Assembly: GCA_027014185.1 (NCBI GenBank)
Contig: JALWEK010000196.1
Location: 1,960-7,300 of the forward strand
Length of the DNA stretch: 5,341 nt
Direction: 5' to 3'
From: Aquificaceae bacterium
GTDB lineage: Bacteria > Aquificota > Aquificia > Aquificales > Aquificaceae
Shown here one piece after another: positions 1 to 5,341 of the stretch. A program made the position numbers and the translations under genes. Within the stretch, counting starts at the first letter, position 1. Each line of letters starts with the position of its first letter. Below the pieces are notes generated by a model that saw nothing but the letters and a program-made list of their open reading frames with translations, made no database searches and had not been told where the DNA came from.

Positions 1-1671
1 GTGGAGCTCCTGCAAGAGGGAGACGTCTTCGGTTACCCATCCCTCCTCAGCGGCAACCCACCTACCTCCACGGCGAGGGCCGTTCAGGATACTATCCTGT
101 ACCTGATACCGAAGGATATGTTCCTGAAGCTCATAGAGAAGTACGAAGAGTTCGAGCTCTTCTTCGCTAGAAGCCTTGCCCAGAAGCTTTCCGCCACGAT
201 GAGGATGGTAAAAACGCCGGCCAAGGAGATCGGCTCCCTAGAGAGGTTCCTCACCCTAAAGATAAAAGACATCAGGGTGAACCCAACGCCCACGCTACCC
301 GGGAAGAGCTCCGTGCTGGAGGCCGCTCAGCTGATGAAGGAGAAGAATATCTCCTGCGTGTTTGTGGAGGCCGGGGAGAAAGGTATAGTCACCGAGAGGG
401 ACATAATAAAGAGAGTCGTGGCCGAAGGCAAGGACCCTAAGGAGACGAAGCTGTCGGAGGTTATGAGCTATCCCGTTGTCCACGTGGAGGAGGATAGCTT
501 CCTGTTCGAAGCTATAGTGGAGATGGCGAGCAGGAATATAAGGAGGATCGCTGTTAGCAGGAACGGGGAGCTGATCGGAACGATAGAGGACAAGGACATA
601 ATAGCCCACGAGAGCAAGAACCTCCTCGTCCTCGTAAAGGAGATAGACAAGGCGCGGGATATTGAGGATCTGAAGTACATATACTCCCTCGTGGACGACA
701 TGGTCCTGGACCTCTTTACGGAAGGGCTCAAGGTCAATTACATAGGCAGGCTCATCTCGGAGATAAACGACAAGATAATGTCGAAGGCGGTCTTCTTCAC
801 GATAAGGGACGTGCAGATGGAACCTCCCGTTCCCTTCAGCGTTATGGTTCTGGGGAGTGAGGGTAGGAGAGAACAGACCCTTAAGACGGACCAGGACAAC
901 GCCCTTATATACGACGATACCTACCCGATGCTCGACGTGGACGTGGAGGAGTACTTCGACAGGTTCTCGAAGAGATACACCGAGATCCTTATAGAGATAG
1001 GCTTCCCGCCTTGTCCCGGAAACGTGATGGTTTCCAACCCCGAGTGGAGGATGGGTATAACCCGATGGAAGGAGAGGTTGAGCAGATGGTTTTCCAAACC
1101 AGAGCCGGAGTACACTCTCAAGCTCGGTATCTTCTTCGACTTCAGGAACGCCTTCGGAAGCTCCCAACTGGTAGAGGAGCTGAGAAACTTCGTCTTCTCC
1201 TCCCTTGAGGGGAACGACCTCTTCATAGCCTACATGATGCTCGACGCTATAAGGTTCAAGCCGCCGATAGGCTTCATGAGCAGGTTCGTTCTCGAGAGCA
1301 GGGGGGAGCACAGAGGGGAGCTGGACATAAAGAAGGGAGGGATATTCCCCATCACACAGGGAGTGAGGGCACTCGCCCTCAAGGGCAGGGTGAGAGAGAC
1401 CTCCACCCTGGAAAGGATAGAGGAGCTTCTCAACAACGGACTCCTTCCACCCGACCTTGGAAGCGACCTCAAAGAAGCTTACATATACCTCCAAACCCTC
1501 AGGCTAAGGTCTCAGATAGAGAAGGTAAAGGAGGGGAGAGAACCTGACAACTATATCAACCCGGATAAACTGAGCAAACTCGAGAGGGATCTGCTGAGAG
1601 ACTCCCTGAAGATAGTTGAGGAGTTCCAGGGCTTTATAGAGAGAAGGTACACGGCGGTCTTACCTAAATGA
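1..1671 (+). CDS. cNMP-like/CBS-pair/DUF294 nucleotidyltransferase protein, 5' end cut by the window
   Basis: Residues are numbered from base 1. The frame is open from base 1 to TGA at 1669-1671, but the GTG at base 1 is not the real start: residues 1-65 are only the back half of a cNMP-binding beta-barrel (GDVFGYPSLL, then TARA at 23-26), so the N-terminus lies upstream. A CBS pair follows, roughly 88-145 and 150-205, with the paired motifs GIVTERDI (128-135) and GTIEDKDI (193-200). Residues about 215-345 form a DUF294 GlnD-like nucleotidyltransferase domain with LGSEGRR (284-290) and TDQDNA (296-301). The G-S-x10-D-x-D layout keeps the putative metal carboxylates D297 and D299. The rest, including FFDFR (378-382), fits the DUF294 C-terminal domain. 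The protein is probably cytosolic, with no membrane segment seen. By analogy with GlnD it may transfer a nucleotide to a partner protein under control of an adenine-nucleotide signal bound by CBS, but the substrate is unknown. The cNMP cassette looks degenerate: tyrosine and proline stand where CAP has its ligand-binding Glu and Arg. Confidence 0.9.
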   Translation: MELLQEGDVFGYPSLLSGNPPTSTARAVQDTILYLIPKDMFLKLIEKYEEFELFFARSLAQKLSATMRMVKTPAKEIGSLERFLTLKIKDIRVNPTPTLPGKSSVLEAAQLMKEKNISCVFVEAGEKGIVTERDIIKRVVAEGKDPKETKLSEVMSYPVVHVEEDSFLFEAIVEMASRNIRRIAVSRNGELIGTIEDKDIIAHESKNLLVLVKEIDKARDIEDLKYIYSLVDDMVLDLFTEGLKVNYIGRLISEINDKIMSKAVFFTIRDVQMEPPVPFSVMVLGSEGRREQTLKTDQDNALIYDDTYPMLDVDVEEYFDRFSKRYTEILIEIGFPPCPGNVMVSNPEWRMGITRWKERLSRWFSKPEPEYTLKLGIFFDFRNAFGSSQLVEELRNFVFSSLEGNDLFIAYMMLDAIRFKPPIGFMSRFVLESRGEHRGELDIKKGGIFPITQGVRALALKGRVRETSTLERIEELLNNGLLPPDLGSDLKEAYIYLQTLRLRSQIEKVKEGREPDNYINPDKLSKLERDLLRDSLKIVEEFQGFIERRYTAVLPK

Positions 1672-2315
1672 GCCTTATCCTTAAACTTAAGAAGAAGCTG
1701 CTCCTGAAGAAGTACTCTGACAGTGAGAACTTCCAAAGGTTCTTCAAGGATGTAGATCTGAACGCCCCCATAAGGGAGGCGAGCTTCACCGTCTTCGACA
1801 CGGAAACCACCGGGCTCGACCCTAAGAGAGCGGAGCTCGTATCGGTGGGCGCCCTTAAGGTGAAGGATCTTCAGATAGACCTATCTTCCGCCTTTCACAG
1901 GTTCGTAAAGCCGCTAAACCTGGAGAGGTCCTCCGTTGAGATCCACGGCATCACGTGGGAAGAGCTAATAGAGAGGGGAGAGGAACCCGAGACCGTGATC
2001 GGGGACTTCCTCGAGTACGTGAAGGGGACGATCCTCGTTGGCTTCAACATAGAGTTCGACAGAAGGATGATAGAGAAATACTCTTTAAAGCGCTTCGGTA
2101 TTCCCCTCCTGAACTATAGGCTGGATGTATTCAGGCTTTGGAAGAGAAAAGGAGGTCAGGAGAAAGACCTCCAGGGAATAGCGAAGGAGCTCGACATCCC
2201 GACGGCAGGTATCCACTCCGCCCTCGACGATGCTTACATAACCGCCCTCGTCTTCCTGAAGCTCGTTTACAGGATGGGAGACGAACCCCTGAGATCTCTC
2301 CCTCTGATGATTTAA
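1668..2315 (+). CDS. DnaQ-like DEDDh 3'-5' exonuclease, 215 aa
   Basis: This is a DEDD-superfamily exonuclease resembling the proofreading epsilon subunit of DNA polymerase III, and it should remove 3' nucleotides with two metal ions. Exo I is FDTETTGLD (43-51, with D44 and E46). HGIT (93-96) is the usual lid segment. Exo II is GFNIEFD (125-131, with D131), and Exo III is HSALDDA (183-189, with H183 and D188). All five DEDDh residues are therefore present. A stretch of about 38 residues precedes the domain and begins with a Lys/Leu-rich segment (six lysines in the first 15 residues). The ATG overlaps the stop of the upstream DUF294 gene as ATGA, with no strong Shine-Dalgarno, so translational coupling is likely. 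Stand-alone exonucleases of this type are, to my recollection, common next to cNMP/CBS/DUF294 genes, so it is more probably a dedicated partner than the replicative DnaQ. One oddity is Phe126, where the family usually has His before the Exo II Asn. Confidence 0.9.
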   Translation: MSLILKLKKKLLLKKYSDSENFQRFFKDVDLNAPIREASFTVFDTETTGLDPKRAELVSVGALKVKDLQIDLSSAFHRFVKPLNLERSSVEIHGITWEELIERGEEPETVIGDFLEYVKGTILVGFNIEFDRRMIEKYSLKRFGIPLLNYRLDVFRLWKRKGGQEKDLQGIAKELDIPTAGIHSALDDAYITALVFLKLVYRMGDEPLRSLPLMI

Positions 2316-2324
2316 TATTCTGGT
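2311..2324 (+). promoter_or_regulatory. AT-rich SD-less leader of pyrF, possible -10-like element
   Basis: The bases between the exonuclease stop and the pyrF ATG contain TTTAATATTC and no GGAGG-like site. TAATAT (2313-2318) overlaps the TAA stop and fits the TANNNT pattern of leaderless promoters, ending 6 bases before the ATG. No convincing -35 is visible. It could equally be just an unstructured AU-rich ribosome entry site within an operon. Confidence 0.25.
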
Positions 2325-2996
2325 ATGGCAAAGCTCTGCGTTGCACTCGATGTAGATAAGGACAGAGCCATTAAGCTGGTTGAGGAGCTCTCCGATCTTG
2401 GCTTGGTGTTCAAGATAGGCCCCAAGCTCTTCCTCGAAGGAGGAAGGGAGGTAATCGAGCTTGTGAAGGACAGGGAGAACGAGGTCTTCCTGGACCTTAA
2501 GCTGCACGACATACCGAACACGGTGAAGATAGCGGTCGAAGAGGCGGAAAGGCTGGGGATAGACTACCTAACCCTCCACACCCTGGGGGGGAGGAGGATG
2601 CTGGAGTGGGCCGCTTCCGCTTCACAGAGTGTTAAGCTCCTCGGCGTTACAGTTCTGACGAGCCACGATGAGAGCTACCTTAAGTTCCTCAGATCCGGCT
2701 TCGGAACCGTTGAGGATTTCTCTTTATACCTGGCGGAGACTGCCAAGGAGTGCGGTCTTCACGGTGTTGTATGCTCGGTGAAGGAAGCTAGGAGAATAAA
2801 GGAAAAAACCGGCCTCTTCCTGGTTACCCCTGGGATAAGGATATCATCGGAGAAGGGGGACCAGGAGAGGGTATCCTCACCGGAGGAAGCTGTGAGGGCC
2901 GGTTCTGACATGATCGTTATGGGGCGGGACATATACGGAAGCAGGGATCCTAAGGAGGCCGTTCTGTCCGTACTGGAGAGGATATGTGAGGGCTGA
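2325..2996 (+). CDS. pyrF: orotidine-5'-phosphate decarboxylase, 223 aa
   Basis: PyrF decarboxylates OMP to UMP, the last step of de novo pyrimidine synthesis, as a cytosolic TIM-barrel dimer. The family landmarks occur in order: LCVALDVD (4-11) with the substrate Asp9, FKIG (29-32) with Lys30, and the catalytic signature DLKLHDIPNTV (57-67) carrying D57, K59 and D62. GVTVLTS (107-113) follows, then TPGIR (168-172), and finally the phosphate-binding end VMGRDIY (198-204) with Arg201. The length is typical for bacterial group I PyrF. The ATG at 2325 puts the first beta-strand at residue 4, as expected. It lies 9 bases after the exonuclease stop with no recognisable Shine-Dalgarno, and the AT-rich TTTAATATTC sits directly upstream. 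The gene overlaps rsmG by 11 bases at its 3' end. Nothing looks truncated or mutated. Confidence 0.97.
   Translation: MAKLCVALDVDKDRAIKLVEELSDLGLVFKIGPKLFLEGGREVIELVKDRENEVFLDLKLHDIPNTVKIAVEEAERLGIDYLTLHTLGGRRMLEWAASASQSVKLLGVTVLTSHDESYLKFLRSGFGTVEDFSLYLAETAKECGLHGVVCSVKEARRIKEKTGLFLVTPGIRISSEKGDQERVSSPEEAVRAGSDMIVMGRDIYGSRDPKEAVLSVLERICEG
2975..2981 (+). promoter_or_regulatory. Shine-Dalgarno of rsmG (GGAGAGG)
   Basis: GGAGAGG lies inside the last codons of pyrF. Its GGAG core is 7 bases before the GTG at 2986, which supports that start. An out-of-frame ATG at 2984 is followed at once by TGA, so it cannot be the start of rsmG. Confidence 0.65.
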
Positions 2997-3603
2997 AGAT
3001 ATCCGGAGTGTGTTCTCAAGGGCTGGGTTCGATCTCCCGGAGGAGGACATAAACAGGTTTGCGGTTTACCTGGAAGAGCTCAAGAGGTGGAACAGGGTCC
3101 ACAACCTCACGGCGGTGGAGGAGGATGAGGAGATAGTCCGCAGACACTTCCTAGACTCCCTGTCCCTGGCAAGGTGCTTTGAATACATAGGAGCAGCCTG
3201 GAAGGGAAAGGATGTGGTGGACGTCGGAAGCGGGGCCGGCTTTCCGGGCGTTCCGATCAAGATCTACTTAAAGGATATCAACCTCTATCTGATAGAGTCG
3301 GTGGGAAAGAAGTGCAGCTTCCTCGAGTTCCTAAAGGTCAGGCTAGGTTTAAGCTGGACCGTTCTGTGCCAGAGGGCTCAGAGCGTGGACAGGAAGTTTC
3401 ACATAGCGGTCTCGAGGGCCCTAGGGAAGTTCGAGGAGATCGCGCCCCTTCTGGAGGATCTCGCAACGGAGTGGGTTTTCATCATGAAGGGTAGGGAGAT
3501 AGACTGGGACAGCATTGAGAGGTTTGGATACGAGGCTTACGAGGTAAGGCTTGAAGGCCTCCCAAAATCTTACATTCTCTGGAAGAGGCTCGGATTATCA
3601 TAA
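2986..3603 (+). CDS. rsmG: 16S rRNA (guanine527-N7)-methyltransferase, 205 aa
   Basis: RsmG (also called GidB) uses S-adenosylmethionine to make m7G527 in the 530 loop of 16S rRNA; in other bacteria its loss gives low-level streptomycin resistance. Visible family marks are the N-terminal helical part with [10 protein letters not shown] (35-44), then RRHFLDSL (52-59). The SAM-binding glycine loop is [13 protein letters not shown] (78-90). [12 protein letters not shown] (102-113) carries the acidic residue at the end of strand 2 and the two-lysine motif, and [10 protein letters not shown] (142-151) follows. MKGRE (167-171) marks a late strand. The length is normal for the family. The GTG start is chosen for its GGAGAGG site and because it places the N-terminal helix at the usual distance. 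It overlaps pyrF by 11 bases, which suggests coupled translation. rsmG often sits with mnmG or parAB elsewhere; here it lies between two nucleotide-synthesis genes. The methyltransferase fold and target assignment are secure. Confidence 0.96.
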   Translation: MRAEDIRSVFSRAGFDLPEEDINRFAVYLEELKRWNRVHNLTAVEEDEEIVRRHFLDSLSLARCFEYIGAAWKGKDVVDVGSGAGFPGVPIKIYLKDINLYLIESVGKKCSFLEFLKVRLGLSWTVLCQRAQSVDRKFHIAVSRALGKFEEIAPLLEDLATEWVFIMKGREIDWDSIERFGYEAYEVRLEGLPKSYILWKRLGLS

Positions 3604-3610
3604 TATACCC
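3597..3610 (+). promoter_or_regulatory. AT-rich SD-less leader of guaA with -10-like CATAAT
   Basis: Just before the guaA ATG lies ATCATAATATACCC, overlapping the rsmG stop. CATAAT (3599-3604) matches the bacterial -10 consensus at 5 of 6 positions and ends 6 bases before the ATG, a spacing that would give a leaderless mRNA. No good -35 is seen. There is no Shine-Dalgarno; the nearest purine run, GGAAGAGG at 3581-3588, is 22 bases away. A plain AU-rich translation start is the alternative. Confidence 0.3.
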
Positions 3611-5143
3611 ATGCAGAGAAGACCGATCTTGGTGGTAAACTTCGGCTCCCAGTACGTTCAGCTGATAGCGAGGAGGGTAAGGGAGCTCGGCGTTTACAGT
3701 GAGATAGTTCACTGGGACACCCCGATAGAGGAGGTAAGGGACAGGTCCCCCTACGGGCTGATATTCTCCGGAGGTCCCGCTTCCGTTTACGTGGAGGACG
3801 CCCCGCTCCCTCCAAAGGAGATATACGATCTTGGGATCCCCATACTGGGGATATGCTACGGGCTCCAGGTAGTGGCCTACCAGCTGGGCGGGAAGGTGGA
3901 AAGGTCAGACAGGCAGGAGTACGGCAGGGCTAGGCTGAGGGTGATAAAGAGGGACGTTATATTCGATGGGATACCCGAGGAGTTCGATGTGTGGATGAGC
4001 CACGCTGATAAGGTTTCAGAGCTCCCCGAAGGTTTCGAAACGCTCGCCGTATCCGAGAACTCGCCGCACGCGGTCATAGCGAGCAGGGAGAGAACTGTGT
4101 ACGGCTTCCAGTTCCATCCGGAGGTGGTCCACACCGTGTACGGGAAGGAGCTCCTCGCAAACTTCGTTTACAGAGTCTGCGGAGCGGAGAGAAACTGGGA
4201 GATGGGGGACTTCGTCGATGAGAAGATAAGGGAGATAAGGGATACTGTCGGCGATTCGAAGGTGATAGCGGCCCTGTCTGGGGGTGTCGATTCGACGGTA
4301 GCGAGCGTTCTGGTTCACAGGGCAATCGGGGACAGGCTGCACTGCTTCTTTATAGATCACGGGCTTCTGAGGCTCGGCGAGAGGGAGGAGGTGGAGAGGA
4401 ATCTAAAAGGTCTGGGGCTGCCCCTCAAGGTCGTAGACGCGAGCGAGCTGTTTCTGAGCAGGTTAAAAGGTGTGGAGGATCCCGAGGAGAAGAGAAGGAT
4501 AATAGGGAACACCTTTATAGAGGTCTTCGAGGAGGAGGCGAGAAAGGTAGAGGGGGCGGAGTTTCTCCTTCAAGGAACACTTTACCCGGATGTGGTGGAG
4601 AGTGCGGGTATAAAAGGTTCGGCAAAGATAAAGACACATCACAACGTTGGGGGACTACCTGAGAGGATGAAGCTCAAACTCTTGGAACCTTTCAGGGAGC
4701 TCTTCAAGGACGAGGTCAGGGAGATAGGGAAGATCTTGGGCATTCCCAAGGAGATCCTCGGCAGGCACCCATTCCCCGGACCTGGCCTGGCGATAAGGAT
4801 AATAGGGGAGGTCAGCAGAGAAGACCTCGACATACTGAGAAAGGCAGACAGCATATTCATAGAGGAGCTCAAAAAGAACGGCTTCTACGACAGGGTGTGG
4901 CAGGCCTTCGCCGTCCTCCTCCCGATACGCTCCGTCGGGGTTATGGGAGATGTGAGAACCTACGAGAAGGTTATAGCCCTAAGGGCTGTTGAGAGTACTG
5001 ACGGCATGACCGCGGACTGGTACAGGTTCCCCTACGACTTCTTGGATCACGTGATGAGGAGGATAATAAACGAGGTCAGGGGAGTGGGGAGAGTCGTTTA
5101 CGACATCTCCTCCAAACCCCCATCCACTATAGAGTGGGAGTGA
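3611..5143 (+). CDS. guaA: GMP synthase (glutamine-hydrolysing), 510 aa
   Basis: GuaA converts XMP to GMP with ATP and glutamine, the last step of guanine nucleotide synthesis, in the cytosol. Three domains are complete. The class I glutamine amidotransferase (about 1-190) has [17 protein letters not shown] at 9-25, SGGPASVY (53-60), nucleophile Cys82 in GICYGLQ (80-86), and His169/Glu171 in FHPEV (168-172). The ATP pyrophosphatase domain has the PP-loop SGGVDS (223-228), FIDHGLLR (247-254), [10 protein letters not shown] (322-331) and [11 protein letters not shown] (341-351). The C-terminal dimerisation and XMP-binding part has [12 protein letters not shown] (385-396), [12 protein letters not shown] (456-467) and the ending KPPSTIEWE (502-510). 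The ATG at 3611 was preferred over a TTG at 3551 because the first beta-strand begins at residue 5; the longer form would add 20 residues overlapping rsmG. It follows rsmG by 7 bases, has no Shine-Dalgarno, and its stop abuts that of a convergent gene. It is a single fused two-domain chain, not the split archaeal type. Confidence 0.98.
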   Translation: MQRRPILVVNFGSQYVQLIARRVRELGVYSEIVHWDTPIEEVRDRSPYGLIFSGGPASVYVEDAPLPPKEIYDLGIPILGICYGLQVVAYQLGGKVERSDRQEYGRARLRVIKRDVIFDGIPEEFDVWMSHADKVSELPEGFETLAVSENSPHAVIASRERTVYGFQFHPEVVHTVYGKELLANFVYRVCGAERNWEMGDFVDEKIREIRDTVGDSKVIAALSGGVDSTVASVLVHRAIGDRLHCFFIDHGLLRLGEREEVERNLKGLGLPLKVVDASELFLSRLKGVEDPEEKRRIIGNTFIEVFEEEARKVEGAEFLLQGTLYPDVVESAGIKGSAKIKTHHNVGGLPERMKLKLLEPFRELFKDEVREIGKILGIPKEILGRHPFPGPGLAIRIIGEVSREDLDILRKADSIFIEELKKNGFYDRVWQAFAVLLPIRSVGVMGDVRTYEKVIALRAVESTDGMTADWYRFPYDFLDHVMRRIINEVRGVGRVVYDISSKPPSTIEWE

Positions 5144-5341
5144 TCATACGGGAGGACACTTGGGAGACCTCGGCCTGTTCTTGAACTTGAGGTCCCACTC
5201 CAGAGCCTCTTTTATAGCCTGATTCTTCTCCTCCTCCGTTAGCTCCATCTTGTACTTTAGAACCCAGCCTTGGGTGAGTATCCAGGGGTCGTCCCCTATC
5301 TTTTCCTTATTTAGATTGTATATGGACGGCCAGTAGAGGGA
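5144..5341 (-). CDS. Unrecognised protein, C-terminal 65 codons only
   Basis: On the minus strand a frame is open from the window edge (5341) to a TGA whose complement is 5144-5146. Only the C-terminus is present; no start lies at the edge, so the gene continues beyond the window. The reading is supported by codon use like its neighbours (AGG, AAG, GAG, ATA) and by protein-like composition. The fragment is rich in aromatic residues early (LYW at 2-4, PWILTQGW at 19-26). A charged, probably helical stretch TEEEKNQAIKEAL (35-47) follows, and the end is basic and proline-rich with one cysteine (SPKCPPV, 59-65). There is no membrane segment or motif that I recognise. It runs opposite to guaA and ends immediately against it, so it belongs to a separate transcription unit. 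I cannot assign a function. Confidence 0.75.
   Translation of the reverse strand, partial: SLYWPSIYNLNKEKIGDDPWILTQGWVLKYKMELTEEEKNQAIKEALEWDLKFKNRPRSPKCPPV
5161..5197 (+). terminator. Possible weak terminator hairpin after guaA
   Basis: TGGGA (5161-5165) plus CCTC (5168-5171) can pair with GAGG (5189-5192) plus TCCCA (5193-5197): nine base pairs with a two-base bulge. A small inner repeat, GTTC-TT-GAAC, lies at 5177-5186. The stem starts 18 bases after the guaA stop. A short T-run (TTTT, 5210-5213) follows only 12 bases past the stem, so this is not a classic intrinsic terminator. It lies inside the coding end of the opposing gene and may be chance. Confidence 0.2.

Noticed and set aside
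1..3. GTG at base 1 as the start of the DUF294 gene
   Set aside because: The protein would begin in the middle of a cNMP-binding barrel. The open frame simply runs off the window edge.
295..1494. Long minus-strand open frame (399 codons) opposite the DUF294 gene
   Set aside because: It runs in codon register with the real gene and stays open because the sense strand avoids CTA, TTA and TCA codons there; it ends where a sense CTA occurs. Its translation has no recognisable domain, while the sense frame has several.
2085..2507. Minus-strand frame spanning the exonuclease-pyrF junction
   Set aside because: It is antisense to two well-supported genes, has an unremarkable translation and no start context.
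3551..3610. TTG-initiated 20-residue extension of guaA
   Set aside because: It overlaps rsmG, has no family similarity, and GuaA proteins normally begin just before the first beta-strand that leads to FGSQY, which matches the ATG at 3611.
4794..5083. Near-repeat of RIIGEV (396-401) and RIINEV (484-489), both from AGGATAATA-like DNA in guaA
   Set aside because: Both segments belong to the normal GMP synthase sequence and the similarity is short, so it is not a meaningful duplication.
5144..5341. Search for a tRNA, riboswitch, CRISPR or mobile-element edge at the right end
   Set aside because: No clover-leaf, repeat-spacer pattern, terminal inverted repeat or transposase fragment is visible. 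The stretch is best explained as coding on the minus strand.

Overview
The window reads as a compact bacterial chromosome segment from a thermophile, most likely an Aquificota-like lineage. This assignment is inference. It rests on strong use of AGG/AGA for arginine and ATA for isoleucine, Lys/Glu-rich proteins, overlapping or nearly abutting genes, and the overall look of the proteins. No rRNA or other phylogenetic marker is present to settle it.

Five genes lie head to tail on the + strand. (1) 1-1671 is the 3' part of a gene for a multidomain signalling-type protein: the end of a cNMP-binding-like domain, a CBS pair, a DUF294 (GlnD-like) nucleotidyltransferase domain and its C-terminal partner domain. 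(2) 1668-2315 is a DEDDh DnaQ-type 3'-5' exonuclease whose start overlaps the stop of gene 1 (ATGA). (3) 2325-2996 is pyrF, orotidine-5'-phosphate decarboxylase. (4) 2986-3603 is rsmG, the 16S rRNA m7G527 methyltransferase, starting with GTG inside the end of pyrF. (5) 3611-5143 is guaA, a full-length glutamine-hydrolysing GMP synthase. The largest gap among these genes is 9 bases, so they probably share transcripts.

At the right edge, 5144-5341 holds the C-terminal 65 codons of an unrecognised minus-strand gene. It converges on guaA with no intergenic base: the two stop codons together form TGATCA. A modest hairpin lies just past the guaA stop, inside the end of this opposing gene.

Functionally, the left pair looks like a conserved sensor/nucleotidyltransferase plus exonuclease module of unproven role. 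The right three genes supply the last step of UMP synthesis, an rRNA modification and the last step of GMP synthesis. The core genes are ordinary. The points most worth a second look are the CBS/DUF294-exonuclease pair with its degenerate cNMP cassette, the absence of a Shine-Dalgarno sequence together with a shared TAATAT motif directly before both pyrF and guaA, and the zero-gap convergent junction with the orphan gene. I found no mobile element, CRISPR array, tRNA or convincing new system.
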